Positions 1 through 9,084 of a DNA stretch of 64,000 nucleotides are shown here, piece by piece (the first letter of the stretch is position 1; the number at the start of each line of letters is the position of its first letter). The translations under genes were made by a program, and so were the position numbers. The DNA comes from JAGVPT01 sp963772165 (GTDB lineage: Bacteria; Bacteroidota; Ignavibacteria; UBA10030; UBA8401), in the NCBI GenBank assembly GCA_963772165.1, contig CAVYWA010000021.1:185089-249088 (forward strand), in the 5' to 3' direction. The notes under the pieces were generated by a model. The model saw only the letters and a program-made list of their open reading frames with translations, had not been told where the DNA came from and ran no database searches.

Positions 1-992
1 AAACCGACCATGGCAAGCCCAGCAGCGAGGTAATAACCGCGATTGAGAGCATTCATCGGATCTTCTTTTTCATTGGTCTTCACGGTCAAAATACCGATCG
101 CGCAGGCGATAATTCCAAATGCACGAGCGACAAGCGGGAACATGAGCACGCCGAGCAGCGATAAGCCCTGGGCCTGGAACACGGCGGTATTTGAATTGTA
201 TAACCCTGCCGCCAGAATCATCGCTCCGATGTTTTCTGCCGCTGTCGATTCAAAAAGATCTGCTCCACGGCCTGCACAGTCGCCGACATTATCGCCGACG
301 AGGTCTGCGATCACTGCCGGGTTGCGCGGATCGTCTTCCGGAATTCCAGCTTCGACTTTGCCGACGAGGTCTGCACCGACATCTGCTGCTTTCGTATAGA
401 TTCCTCCGCCGAGCTGGGCGAATAATGCGACGAAGCTTGCCCCAAATCCGTAACCCACAATCATCAACGGGATATGCGACACATCGCTTGCGATATCAAG
501 ATACTTTACAATACTGAAGAGTCCCGCAACGCCGAGCAAGCTCATGCAGACGACAAAAAAACCAGAAACCGCGCCGCCGCGTAAGGCAGTTTGCAAAGCA
601 CTGTTCATGTTTTTTGTCGCTCCGGCCGCCGTGCGAATATTCGACCGAATCGCAACCCACATTCCCATGTAGCCGGCTGCCACTGAGCATGCCGCGCCCA
701 GCACAAAAGAGAGCGTTGTCCATAAAGCAAGATTAGCAGTGCTTGCGGGGTCGTTCGCGTTGTGCGCGCGCACAAATGCATAGAGGATGTAGATGAGCGC
801 AGCGAGAGCCACCGCAAGATATGCAATGGTCCTATTTTGGCGCCGGAGAAATGCCTCCGCGCCCGTCTTTATTGCATTGGAAATTTCCTGCATTTTTTCA
901 TTTCCCGTGTCGCGCTTCAATACGTTGCGAACGAGGTATAATGCAAACAAAAGTCCGAGGATGCTTATTCCAAAAATTAGAGTGAGTTCCAT
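1..992 (-). CDS. hppA: Membrane-bound proton/sodium-translocating pyrophosphatase, N-terminal part
   Basis: This integral membrane pump hydrolyses pyrophosphate and uses the energy to move H+ or Na+ across the inner membrane. About 330 N-terminal residues are visible; the gene runs off the left edge. The reverse strand starts ATG-GAA-CTC at 992, with a purine-rich AAGAAAGGAT upstream. Several hydrophobic helices are followed by the family signatures DVGADLVGKVE and DNVGDCAGRGADLFES, which are the pyrophosphate/Mg-binding motifs of the family. The residue that separates K+-dependent from K+-independent enzymes lies beyond the window, so the subtype and the transported ion cannot be read. The identification itself is secure. 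Confidence 0.97.
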   Translation of the reverse strand, partial: MELTLIFGISILGLLFALYLVRNVLKRDTGNEKMQEISNAIKTGAEAFLRRQNRTIAYLAVALAALIYILYAFVRAHNANDPASTANLALWTTLSFVLGAACSVAAGYMGMWVAIRSNIRTAAGATKNMNSALQTALRGGAVSGFFVVCMSLLGVAGLFSIVKYLDIASDVSHIPLMIVGYGFGASFVALFAQLGGGIYTKAADVGADLVGKVEAGIPEDDPRNPAVIADLVGDNVGDCAGRGADLFESTAAENIGAMILAAGLYNSNTAVFQAQGLSLLGVLMFPLVARAFGIIACAIGILTVKTNEKEDPMNALNRGYYLAAGLAMVG

Positions 993-1057
993 GCTTCTGA
1001 AATTATCCTTTCTTTAGTTGCGAGGATGACGAAATGACTCCCTGTGATAGTGTGTCG

Positions 1058-2566
1058 TTAGATTGATGGATCAAAATTCTGCCGTGCATTATGCCACAAA
1101 TAGTATACCGGGATACCCAGCAGCACGATAATGAGTCCGGGCCATGTAAAATTCGGCCTGACGAAGAGCAAATCGACGCAAATCAGGCTTGCAATGACCA
1201 AATAGATCGATGGAACAACCGGGTAGCCAAATGCCTTATACGGCCGCTCGGCGTCGGGCATCCTCTTTCTAAGAACGAATATTCCTGAAATTGTGAGAAC
1301 GTAGAATATCAGAACTGCGAAAACAACGTAATCCAGAAGGTCGCTGTATGTCCCCGACAGACAAAGAATACTCGCCCAAAGCCCTTGCGTCACAAGCCCC
1401 TTCGACGGTACGCCTTGAACATTCAACGCGGCAACGTTCTTGAAAAAGAGTTTATCTTTGGCCATCGCATAATAGACGCGCGCCCCGGACAAAATCAGTC
1501 CGTTATTGCATCCGAACGTCGATACCATAATAAAGCCCGCCATAACGAACGCACCGCTGGTGCCGAAGATTACTTGAGCTGCGGCTGTTCCAACCCTGTC
1601 TGAGGTGGCAAATTGGATTCCACGTTCCGCGACCGTTGAACCGTTCGGCATGCCTTGCAGCGGTAACACGGATAAGTAAACAATGTTTGCCAGGAGATAG
1701 AGGACTAAAACAATTCCCGTCCCGAGTGCGAGGCTAAGCGGAACGTTTCGTTTGGGATTGATCACCTCTCCTGCAGTGAACGTGATGTTATTCCATGCGT
1801 CCGCAGAAAAAAGAGAACCAACCATTGCTGCACCCAGCGTACTATAAAGCCCTACACCGACAAGCGGGCGGAGGGAAAGTTGCCCGTTCTGTACCACCGA
1901 GATAGAAGCGCTCCAAAAATTGGAAAGGTTTGCACTGATCGCGGATGCATTCTTTCCGATAATAAATCCGAGGACGATCAGAGCGAGAAGGGCTGCCGTT
2001 TTTGTAAAGGTAAAAATATTTTGGACAATTTTTCCCCCTTGAATACCTCTCGTGTTTATCCATGTCAAAAGACAAATAGAAACAATCGCCAACAAGTTTT
2101 GTGTGTGCAAGCCGACATTGTATGGCCCCATCGAACCGAACGGCATTTGGTAGGGGCCAAATGTACCGACCTTAAAAATCCAGTACGACGATGATATTTC
2201 GGGGAAAAAAACGCCTGAAAATTTTGAAAACGCGATTGCTACAGCCGCAATCGTGCCGGTCTGAATGACAAGGAATAACGTCCATCCATAAAGGAATCCC
2301 ACGAGAGAGCCGTATGATTCCCGTAAGTAGACGTACTGTCCGCCGGCGTTGGGCATCATCGCTGCGAGTTCGCCGTAACTTAATGCGGCGATGAGCGTGA
2401 TAATTCCTGTGAGCACCCAGGTAACGAGAAGCCAGCCGGGGGAACCGACGGTGCGTGCAATATCGGAAGAGACAATGAAGATGCCCGAGCCGATCATCGA
2501 TCCGACAACGATCGTCGTTGAATCGAGAAGATTCAGCGCTCGTTTGAATTCATGCTGTCCGGTCAT
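1058..2566 (-). CDS. APC-superfamily amino acid permease
   Basis: A 502-residue inner-membrane transporter, a typical APC permease length. The N-terminus has the first-helix signature of the family (VVGSMIGSGIFIV, about residues 20-32), where unwound glycines contact the amino-acid substrate, and hydrophobic helices continue to the C-terminus. The closest general pattern is that of amino acid/polyamine antiporters. The substrate cannot be deduced from sequence alone. It lies 65 bp downstream of the pyrophosphatase start on the same strand, so the two could be co-transcribed, but nothing suggests a shared function. Confidence 0.9.
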   Translation of the reverse strand: MTGQHEFKRALNLLDSTTIVVGSMIGSGIFIVSSDIARTVGSPGWLLVTWVLTGIITLIAALSYGELAAMMPNAGGQYVYLRESYGSLVGFLYGWTLFLVIQTGTIAAVAIAFSKFSGVFFPEISSSYWIFKVGTFGPYQMPFGSMGPYNVGLHTQNLLAIVSICLLTWINTRGIQGGKIVQNIFTFTKTAALLALIVLGFIIGKNASAISANLSNFWSASISVVQNGQLSLRPLVGVGLYSTLGAAMVGSLFSADAWNNITFTAGEVINPKRNVPLSLALGTGIVLVLYLLANIVYLSVLPLQGMPNGSTVAERGIQFATSDRVGTAAAQVIFGTSGAFVMAGFIMVSTFGCNNGLILSGARVYYAMAKDKLFFKNVAALNVQGVPSKGLVTQGLWASILCLSGTYSDLLDYVVFAVLIFYVLTISGIFVLRKRMPDAERPYKAFGYPVVPSIYLVIASLICVDLLFVRPNFTWPGLIIVLLGIPVYYLWHNARQNFDPSI

Positions 2567-2922
2567 GCCATCGTCACATCATTCTTAGTATAGCAACAAT
2601 CAAGAAAGAGCTTTCCATCATTTTTAGGTGACTATCTAACACTGCTTCGGAATTATGAAACGAAAAAAGTGCGATAGCGGAAAGCACGAAAGCGAGAATT
2701 ATCTCTGCCCGGTCTCTTTTACTCAAAAGGCAGACATGTCACCTGCGTCATTGACTCCCCCTCAATAATCCAAAGCAGGTACAACCGATTAAATTCTGCC
2801 TGCGTTTTCAAAATGAAGTAGACCAACATAAGGTATTTTTCCCTTTTTTGCAATCAGATTTTTGGAGGGGGGATGCTTGCAAACACGATGGTACTCTTGT
2901 ATATTTGCAATCAGGAGTGTGA
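2567..2922. other. Intergenic region between divergent permease and radical SAM genes
   Basis: 356 bases without a convincing gene. The right end holds a good promoter for the radical SAM gene (listed separately). The left part must contain the minus-strand permease promoter, but I could not pick a clear one. No RNA gene or repeat was recognised. Confidence 0.5.
2877..2907 (+). promoter_or_regulatory. Promoter of the radical SAM gene (TTGCAA-17-TATATTTG)
   Basis: A -35-like TTGCAA at 2877-2882 is separated by exactly 17 bases from TATATTTG at 2900-2907, a perfect fit to the Bacteroidota -10 pattern TAnnTTTG. Transcription would begin near 2914, leaving a very short leader before the ATG at 2923 with its AGGAG ribosome site. 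Confidence 0.6.
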
Positions 2923-3978
2923 ATGGCTGAGGCAAAGGTTCTAAAAGAAATCCTGGCGGCTCATACGAAAGAAGGGGAGCTCTACCGAGCTATGCCGTCC
3001 AACTGGGTTCGTTGTTTTGCCTGCGGCCATCGATGCAAAATCCCTCCCGGCAAAGATGGGATTTGCCGCGTGCGCTTCAATCGCGAAGGCAAACTTTTTG
3101 TTCCAACCGGTTACGTAGGAGCACTCCAGCTCGACCCCATAGAAAAAAAACCTTTTTTCCACGCCTTTCCCGGTTCCAAAGCATTGAGTTTTGGGATGCT
3201 CGGATGTGATTACCATTGCGGCTACTGCCAAAATTGGATAACGTCGCAGGCATTACGCGACCCTCTTGCCGAGTCGAACCCTGAATATATGACCCCGGAA
3301 GAATTTGTCGGCCTTGCGCTCAGACGAGGTGCGAAGGTCGTGACGAGTACTTACAACGAGCCCCTCATCACAAGCGAATGGGCAATGGAAATATTCTCGC
3401 TTGCAAAGAAATCAGGCCTCATCACTTCCTATGTCTCCAACGGAAACGGAACGCGGGAGGTGATCGACTACATCCAACCGTACATCGACCTCTATAAAGT
3501 TGACCTGAAAGGATTCCGGCAAAAAGCATACGGTCAATTGGGAGGAGTTCTGCAGAATGTTCTCGATACTATTAAAACGATTCACGACCGGAACATCTGG
3601 CTTGAAGTGGTGACGTTGATCGTGCCCGGTTTCAATGATTCGGAAGAAGAATTGAAAGATATCGCCAACTACCTCGTTTCCGTCTCGCGCGATATTCCTT
3701 GGCATGTTACAGCTTTCCACCAAGACTATAAGATGACTGGCTATGAAAATACGGATGCTGACACACTCCTTCGCGCCAGAGAGATTGGTTACAAAGCAGG
3801 ATTGCATTTTGTCTATGCCGGAAACAGGCCGGGAGAGGTGAGGGATTCTGAAAACACTTTTTGTCCATCGTGCAATATAACGCTGGTTGAACGCAGGGGA
3901 TTTCGAGTTCGTTTTAACTACATCGTTGAGGGGAAATGTTTTAAATGTGGTACAGCTATTGCCGGCCGATGGCAATGA
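2923..3978 (+). CDS. amrS: AmmeMemoRadiSam-system-type radical SAM protein
   Basis: A 351-residue radical SAM enzyme. The cluster motif C-x3-C-x2-C is at C95, C99 and C102 (sequence GCDYHCGYCQNW), which in this family binds the 4Fe-4S cluster that cleaves S-adenosylmethionine. An N-terminal cysteine knot (C31, C34, C38, C48) and a C-terminal zinc-ribbon-like pair (CPSC at 314-317 and CFKC at 339-342) match the AmrS/PflA-like subfamily. These proteins usually lie beside AMMECR1 and Memo genes; neither is present here, so the gene stands alone. The modified substrate is not known from sequence. The start is supported by AGGAG six bases upstream and the promoter at 2877-2907. Confidence 0.88.
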   Translation: MAEAKVLKEILAAHTKEGELYRAMPSNWVRCFACGHRCKIPPGKDGICRVRFNREGKLFVPTGYVGALQLDPIEKKPFFHAFPGSKALSFGMLGCDYHCGYCQNWITSQALRDPLAESNPEYMTPEEFVGLALRRGAKVVTSTYNEPLITSEWAMEIFSLAKKSGLITSYVSNGNGTREVIDYIQPYIDLYKVDLKGFRQKAYGQLGGVLQNVLDTIKTIHDRNIWLEVVTLIVPGFNDSEEELKDIANYLVSVSRDIPWHVTAFHQDYKMTGYENTDADTLLRAREIGYKAGLHFVYAGNRPGEVRDSENTFCPSCNITLVERRGFRVRFNYIVEGKCFKCGTAIAGRWQ

Positions 3979-4152
3979 GTTCGTCTTGAGCGGAACTTGT
4001 GTCGATACAAAAGGTGTTACAACACCAGCCAGTGAGGTTCATCATCCCAAAAACCATTGCTCATTCTCGTGGTATTGAGTGTTTTTTGGAGAAAGCCTGG
4101 CGACTAATTCAATGCGCGTGGCCCATAGCATTAATTTAAGGAGCACACACTG

Positions 4153-4587
4153 ATGAAGAGTCCGGCAGCAAAAAAAACCACACTAAAAACCAAAACAATA
4201 AAACAAAAAGTCGTTATTCCAGCCTCGCCGGCAGAAGTCTATGAAGCTTTTATGGATGCCCGAAAGCATTCAGCTTTTACGGGCGGAAAAGCAACGTGCA
4301 ACCCAAAGGTGGGCGGCAAAATTTCTGCATGGGACGGTTATATCAGTGGTAAGAATCTTAAGCTCGTCAAAGGAAAGCGAATTCAACAAGAATGGATTAC
4401 CACTAACTGGATCGATGGGTATCCTGCTTCAATCCTTGACCTGTCCTTTACCAAAAAAGGAAACGCAACTGAATTGACGATGATCCATTCCAACGTTCCC
4501 GCGGCATTAGCTTCTTCTTTTGCAACGGGCTGGAAAGATCATTACTGGACTCTTTTAAAAAAGTATTTTCAAAATAAGAAGGCATAG
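4153..4587 (+). CDS. SRPBCC/AHSA1-family protein
   Basis: A 144-residue protein of the START/SRPBCC fold, nearest to the AHSA1 (Hsp90 ATPase activator homologue 1-like) subfamily. After a lysine-rich N-terminus (about 16 residues) comes the characteristic start of the domain (VVIPASPAEVYEAFMDARKH), then GGKATCNPKVGGKISAWDGY and the closing WKDHYWTLLKKYF helix. Such proteins have a deep hydrophobic pocket. In bacteria their ligands are mostly unknown, so no specific role can be given. A ribosome site (AAGGAG) precedes the ATG, and a terminator follows at 4614-4652, making this a single-gene unit. Confidence 0.85.
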   Translation: MKSPAAKKTTLKTKTIKQKVVIPASPAEVYEAFMDARKHSAFTGGKATCNPKVGGKISAWDGYISGKNLKLVKGKRIQQEWITTNWIDGYPASILDLSFTKKGNATELTMIHSNVPAALASSFATGWKDHYWTLLKKYFQNKKA

Positions 4588-4613
4588 TAAAATTTATACT
4601 AGAGAATCTCATC

Positions 4614-4652
4614 AAAGAGGCAATCCGAAGAAAAAGGATTTCCTCTTTTTTT
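4614..4652 (+). terminator. Rho-independent terminator after the AHSA1 gene
   Basis: AAAGAGG at 4614-4620 pairs with CCTCTTT at 4642-4648. After one mismatch, AATCC pairs with GGATT, the loop is A-rich, and a run of T residues follows. The position just after the 4587 stop fits an intrinsic terminator. Confidence 0.7.
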
Positions 4653-4755
4653 ATGTGCGGCGGCAATCGATGTTTCTATCGTCCAGTAGTGTCTTCATTG
4701 ACTTTCTATCTTTCAGTTGGTAGTTTAAGGCGATGCTGGGATAAGAATATTGGTC

Positions 4756-5433
4756 ATGAAAGACGCTGGAACGATACTTAAAAAATTAAAGTCTTTAAAA
4801 AACGAAAGAAATCGTGCCGGTATGGCACGATTTGGAATCGAGGTAAAAAATGCATACGGCATTTCAATTCCGGTGCTTCGTAAATTAGGTAAAGAAATTG
4901 GAACGAGCCATGCGCTGGCGTTGAAATTGTGGGAAAGTGGAATTCACGAAGCTAGATTGCTGGCAAGTTTCATCGATGACCCGGGAAAAGTCACCAAGGC
5001 ACAAATGGAACACTGGGCGAAAGATTTTAACTCGTGGGATATTTGTGATCAATGTTGCGGAAACCTGTTCGATAGAACAAACTATGCATATAAAAAAGCA
5101 CTTCAATGGAGCAAACGAAAAGAAGAATTCGTTAAACGTGCCGGATTTGTCCTCATGGCGTCGTTAGCTGTTCACGATAAGCATGCGAGCGATAATGAGT
5201 TCGTAAAGTTTTTTCCTTACATCCAGAAAGAAAGCCATGATGAACGGAATTTTGTTAGAAAAGCTGTCAACTGGACTTTAAGGCAAATCGGAAAACGGAA
5301 TAAACTATTAAATAAAGAAGCAATAAAGGCGGCGCATAGAATTGCACTTCTTGAATCATCAACGGCACGCTGGATTGCCAAAGACGCGTTGCGAGAACTG
5401 GAAAATAAAAAAATCCAACATCGTTTAAAATAA
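4756..5433 (+). CDS. DNA alkylation repair protein (AlkD-like HEAT-repeat family)
   Basis: A 225-residue all-helical protein of the DNA alkylation repair (AlkC/AlkD) family, built from HEAT-like repeats that wrap DNA. Family landmarks include the N-terminal YGISIPVLRKLGKEIG segment, the central WAKDFNSWDICDQCC segment (residues about 93-107) and NFVRKAVNWTLRQIGKRN. In characterised AlkD enzymes the aspartate/tryptophan region in the middle contributes to excision of alkylated bases such as 3- and 7-methylpurines. I chose the ATG at 4756; an in-frame TTG two codons earlier is possible. Neighbours give no further clue. Confidence 0.85.
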   Translation: MKDAGTILKKLKSLKNERNRAGMARFGIEVKNAYGISIPVLRKLGKEIGTSHALALKLWESGIHEARLLASFIDDPGKVTKAQMEHWAKDFNSWDICDQCCGNLFDRTNYAYKKALQWSKRKEEFVKRAGFVLMASLAVHDKHASDNEFVKFFPYIQKESHDERNFVRKAVNWTLRQIGKRNKLLNKEAIKAAHRIALLESSTARWIAKDALRELENKKIQHRLK

Positions 5434-5556
5434 ATTGGCGGGAATAGCCGTTTGAGCAGCATCAATTTTACTTTATCGTGATTTGTCTCGTGGCTTACCA
5501 TACTAACGTCATCAATTCTCCACACGAAATTCGAAAAAGGTGCCAAGGCAGAAGTA

Positions 5557-6219
5557 ATGAAAAAGAATGCAACGGCAACAATGGCAATCTCCGAGCTTCG
5601 AAAAGAGTATACCCTTTCGGGGCTGGCGGAAGCTGATCTTGAACCGAGCCCTTTTGAGCAATTCGGAAAATGGTTTAACGAGGCGATAAAAGCGAACCTT
5701 CCGGAACCGACGGCAATGACGCTGGCGACAGCGACAAAAACTGGAAGGCCGTCAGCGCGGATTGTACTTTTAAAACAGTTTGATGAAAAAGGATTTGTTT
5801 TTTTTTCTAATTACAAAAGCCACAAAGGGAAGGAATTGTCGGCGAATCCTTTTGCGGCGATAGTATTTCATTGGGTTTCCCTGGAACGGCAAGTTCGTAT
5901 CGTTGGCTCTGTCACCAAAGTGTCGCGCAGAGAATCGGAAGAATATTTTCAGGCTCGCCCTACCGGAAGTCAGCTTGCTGCGTGGGCATCGAAGCAGAGC
6001 AATGTTATTTCGAATCGCAGCGTTCTCGATAGGCAAATCGAGGATCTAACGATTAAATATCGAAAAGGAAAAATTCCGCTTCCGCCAGCTTGGGGAGGCT
6101 ACAGAGTGGCCCCTGCGGAATTCGAATTCTGGCAGGGGAGGCCTAGCCGATTGCACGACCGCCTTCGCTACTCCCGCAAAAAAAATAAAGCCTGGAAAAT
6201 AGAAAGACTTTCTCCGTAA
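5557..6219 (+). CDS. pdxH: Pyridoxamine/pyridoxine 5'-phosphate oxidase
   Basis: An FMN enzyme that oxidises pyridoxine or pyridoxamine phosphate to pyridoxal 5'-phosphate, the last step of vitamin B6 coenzyme synthesis and salvage. The length (220 residues) is normal. FMN-binding segments RIVLLKQFDEKGFVFFSNY and SHKGKEL are present, followed by RQVRIVGSVTKVS. The C-terminal family signature FEFWQGRPSRLHDR matches the published pattern exactly, with the R-x-H-x-R substrate-phosphate contacts intact. The protein is expected to be a cytoplasmic homodimer. Start at ATG 5557, with no clear operon partner. Confidence 0.96.
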   Translation: MKKNATATMAISELRKEYTLSGLAEADLEPSPFEQFGKWFNEAIKANLPEPTAMTLATATKTGRPSARIVLLKQFDEKGFVFFSNYKSHKGKELSANPFAAIVFHWVSLERQVRIVGSVTKVSRRESEEYFQARPTGSQLAAWASKQSNVISNRSVLDRQIEDLTIKYRKGKIPLPPAWGGYRVAPAEFEFWQGRPSRLHDRLRYSRKKNKAWKIERLSP

Positions 6220-6335
6220 AAAAGACGGAAATCGGGGAGACAGGAGACAGAATGCAGGAAGATAAATATGAGTGATTTTAAATCTGACGTTCAAAATTTT
6301 GAACCCATTTCAAAAATTTCTCACTAGTTACCACA

Positions 6336-7457
6336 TTGCCCTCTACTGATTTTGAATTAGCGATTATTGGCGCCGGGGTTGTAGGCTTGGCCATCGCCGC
6401 ACGCTTGTCGGAACGGCATCCTAACATTGTCGTTCTCGAAAAGAATAAAAAATATGGAATGGAGACCTCGAGCCGCAACAGCGAAGTGATTCATGCAGGA
6501 ATTTATTATAGGCCGGGAAGCCTCAAGGCAACGTTGTGCGTTGAAGGCCGCGAAGAGCTTTACCATCTCTGTAAGAACTATGGAATTCCCCACACTCAAA
6601 TTACAAAGATTATAAGTGCCGGCTCGCCGGAAGAGTTGCCGAAGTTAGAGGAGATTCTTGCCAATGCAGCAAAAAATGGAGTTGAGTTACGGATACTCGA
6701 TTCTCGCGAGACTCAGAGTCTGGAGCCAAACATAAAGACCTATGGCTCTCTTTTTTCACCCCGGACAGGAATCATCAGCGCCCACGCCTTGATGGATTAT
6801 TTTTTTCACAGTGCGGAAAACCGCGGCGCAACGCTCCAACATCAATGTGAAGTAGTTGCAATCGACCGGAGACCGGGGGAATATGTCATCACCGTAAATG
6901 AATCGGGGTTGACCAATACATTTTCGGCTGAGAAAGTGGTAAACGCCGCAGGTTTGTCTTCAGACCGAATAGCCGCTATGGCCGGAATTGACATTGACAA
7001 AGCGGGTTACCGTCTGCACTATTGCAAAGGTTCTTACTTCAGCATCTCCTCTTCGAAAGCAAAATTAATCTCCCGGCTTGTATATCCTGTCCCAACGAAA
7101 GACAGCCTTGGCGTTCACGCGCTGCTTGACCTCGGCGGCAGATTGAGGTTCGGTCCGGACGTAGAATATCTTGATCGGAATGAGTTGGACTACTCGGTTT
7201 CCAACGAAAAACGATCCCTCTTCTTGCAATCCATTCAAAAAATTCTTCCAACCGTTTGCGATGAAGACATTATGCCTGATATGTGCGGGATACGCCCGAA
7301 GCTGCAATTGGAAAGCGGCCTGGGACAGGATTTCATCATCGTCCACGAAAAAGAAAGTGGGCTTGAAGGATTTGTAAATTTAATAGGCATAGAGTCTCCC
7401 GGACTAACTGCTTCTCCTGCAATTGCCCGTTATGTGGATAACCTGCTCTTTGCATAG
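6336..7457 (+). CDS. lhgO: FAD-dependent oxidoreductase, L-2-hydroxyglutarate oxidase-like
   Basis: A 373-residue flavoprotein of the DAO fold. The N-terminal dinucleotide motif IIGAGVVGLAIA (residues about 9-20) binds FAD. The segment TSSRNSEVIHAGIYY is diagnostic of the L-2-hydroxyglutarate dehydrogenase/oxidase group, and the C-terminal IGIESPGLTASPAIA closes the FAD site. Members oxidise L-2-hydroxyglutarate to 2-oxoglutarate, passing electrons to quinone or oxygen. A glycerol-3-phosphate dehydrogenase-like substrate cannot be fully excluded. No ATG precedes the dinucleotide motif, so the start is taken as TTG 6336; it has no obvious ribosome site, and the open frame extends back to about 6303. 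Confidence 0.85.
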   Translation: MPSTDFELAIIGAGVVGLAIAARLSERHPNIVVLEKNKKYGMETSSRNSEVIHAGIYYRPGSLKATLCVEGREELYHLCKNYGIPHTQITKIISAGSPEELPKLEEILANAAKNGVELRILDSRETQSLEPNIKTYGSLFSPRTGIISAHALMDYFFHSAENRGATLQHQCEVVAIDRRPGEYVITVNESGLTNTFSAEKVVNAAGLSSDRIAAMAGIDIDKAGYRLHYCKGSYFSISSSKAKLISRLVYPVPTKDSLGVHALLDLGGRLRFGPDVEYLDRNELDYSVSNEKRSLFLQSIQKILPTVCDEDIMPDMCGIRPKLQLESGLGQDFIIVHEKESGLEGFVNLIGIESPGLTASPAIARYVDNLLFA

Positions 7458-7524
7458 CGCGGCTAAGGAACGCCTTGCAATGACCTTTCATGCTCATTAG
7501 CCCACTGCCTCGAAATCTCCCGCG

Positions 7525-7555
7525 TTGACTTGCCTTTGTAAATTTCGTATCTTTA
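7525..7555 (+). promoter_or_regulatory. Promoter of the tgt-yajC-ribBA run (TTGACT-17-TATCTTTA)
   Basis: TTGACT at 7525-7530 is followed after 17 bases by TATCTTTA at 7548-7555, matching TAnnTTTG except for the last base. The predicted transcription start (about 7561-7563) coincides with the GTG start codon of tgt at 7562. Confidence 0.55.
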
Positions 7556-7561
7556 TGACAC

Positions 7562-8692
7562 GTGAGATTTACTATAGAGAAAACAGACTCCTCGGCACGA
7601 GCCGGGAGCATCGTAACGGACCATGGCGTTATCGAAACGCCAATTTTTATGCCCGTCGGTACGCAAGGAAGCGTCAAAGCTCTTGAACAGCGCGAGCTCG
7701 ATGAGTTGGGCGCCCAGATCATTCTCGGCAATACGTATCATTTGTATCTGCGGCCGGGAACAGATATTTTAACTGCGATGGGCGGTCTGCATAGGTTCAT
7801 GAATTGGAAAAAGCCGATCCTCTCTGACAGCGGCGGATACCAGGTGTTCAGCCTTTCGGAGCTTCGGAAAATTTCTGAAGAAGGCGTAATTTTTAAATCT
7901 CACCTTGATGGATCGACGCATTTATTTACTCCTGAAAAAGTTGTTGAAATCCAGCGCGCCATCGGTTCAGACATCATTATGGTGCTCGATGAATGCACTC
8001 CGTATCCGTGCACTGAAGAGTATGCACGGCGCTCCAACCAGCTGACAGTCCGCTGGGCAAAAAAATGCCGGGAGGCGTTGAAAAATCAGCCGCCCTTGTA
8101 CGGGCATCAACAATCGATGTTCGGGATAGTCCAGGGAAGCACCTACAGAGATGTTCGGGCTGAGAGCGCCAGCGCATTGACGGCATTGGATTTTGACGGC
8201 TACGCAATTGGTGGATTGGCAGTGGGAGAGCCGATCGAGACGATGTACGAATTTGCAGAATTCACCGCTTCGCTGCTGCCGATGGATAAACCGCGTTACC
8301 TGATGGGCGTAGGAACTCCGGAAAACCTTCTGGAATGTATAGAACGCGGAGTCGATATGTTCGACTGTGTTATTCCGACGCGGAACGGCAGGAATGCAAC
8401 GATGTTTACGCGCCGAGGGAAGTTGAACATGACAAATGCGCAGTTCAAAAGCGACAACGGCCCCGTCGACATAGAATGCTCGTGCTATTGCTGCAGAAAT
8501 TTCTCTCGAGCGTATTTGCGACATTTGTTTCATGCAAAAGAAATTCTTGCATTACAACTGGCATCGCTCCACAACCTCTCCTTTTATTTATGGCTCGTAA
8601 AAGAAGCACGCCAGCATATTCTGGAAAACGATTTTTTCAGATGGAAGGAAGAATTCATTTTTCGATTGCAACCGGATAGCGTTCACACATAA
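7562..8692 (+). CDS. tgt: tRNA-guanine (queuine) transglycosylase
   Basis: This enzyme swaps the wobble guanine of tRNAs with GUN anticodons for the queuosine precursor preQ1. At 376 residues it has the family's usual length. Visible landmarks are GSVKALEQRELDELGAQIIL, the catalytic-loop segment LSDSGGYQVFSL, GGLAVGEP, the FDCVIPTRNGRNATMF segment with the nucleophile aspartate, and the C-terminal zinc site C-x-C-x2-C with a downstream histidine (CSCYCCRNF...LFHAKE). The start is GTG; the nearby ATG at 7556 is in another frame. It heads a run with yajC and ribBA, and the tgt-yajC pairing is common in bacteria. Confidence 0.97.
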   Translation: MRFTIEKTDSSARAGSIVTDHGVIETPIFMPVGTQGSVKALEQRELDELGAQIILGNTYHLYLRPGTDILTAMGGLHRFMNWKKPILSDSGGYQVFSLSELRKISEEGVIFKSHLDGSTHLFTPEKVVEIQRAIGSDIIMVLDECTPYPCTEEYARRSNQLTVRWAKKCREALKNQPPLYGHQQSMFGIVQGSTYRDVRAESASALTALDFDGYAIGGLAVGEPIETMYEFAEFTASLLPMDKPRYLMGVGTPENLLECIERGVDMFDCVIPTRNGRNATMFTRRGKLNMTNAQFKSDNGPVDIECSCYCCRNFSRAYLRHLFHAKEILALQLASLHNLSFYLWLVKEARQHILENDFFRWKEEFIFRLQPDSVHT

Positions 8693-8734
8693 ATCAATAA
8701 TTAAATTCATAGTTATTTATCGGAGAATTGTCGT

Positions 8735-9070
8735 ATGAAATCATTATTACTGGCCATGGCACCGTCGCAAGGAGGGCAGGACGGAGGGAATTTTACAACC
8801 ACCATTTTAATGTTTGCCGTCATCATCGGAATTTTTTATTTCATGATCATGCGCCCACAGCAAAAGAGACAAAAGGAACGGCAAAAGCTCCTCGACTCTA
8901 TGAAAAAGGGGGATAAAGTTATCACGGCAGGAGGACTTCACGGCACGATCATGGGTATTGAAGATAAGACTCTTTTATTGCAAATTGCGGACAACGTGAA
9001 AGTGAAAGTTGAGCGAAGCTCGATTTCCGTTGTGAATAAAGTAGGTGAAATTGAGGCGCCGAATACATAA
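8735..9070 (+). CDS. yajC: Preprotein translocase subunit YajC
   Basis: A 111-residue membrane protein with one N-terminal transmembrane helix (TTILMFAVIIGIFYFMIMRP, about residues 24-43), a basic RPQQKRQKERQK stretch and the conserved cytoplasmic KKGDKVITAGGLHGTI segment. YajC associates with SecDF and the Sec translocon in the inner membrane. A CGGAG ribosome site precedes the ATG at 8735. It lies 42 bp after tgt and 14 bp before ribBA, so co-transcription is likely. Confidence 0.95.
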   Translation: MKSLLLAMAPSQGGQDGGNFTTTILMFAVIIGIFYFMIMRPQQKRQKERQKLLDSMKKGDKVITAGGLHGTIMGIEDKTLLLQIADNVKVKVERSSISVVNKVGEIEAPNT

Positions 9071-9084
9071 GCGAAAAGTGATGT

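Noticed and set aside
3412..3975. Minus-strand open frame of 187 codons
   Set aside because: It is antisense to the radical SAM gene, whose protein motifs are clear; no motif or ribosome site supports it.
7556..7600. ATG at 7556 as the tgt start
   Set aside because: It is in a different frame from the conserved protein; the in-frame start is GTG 7562.
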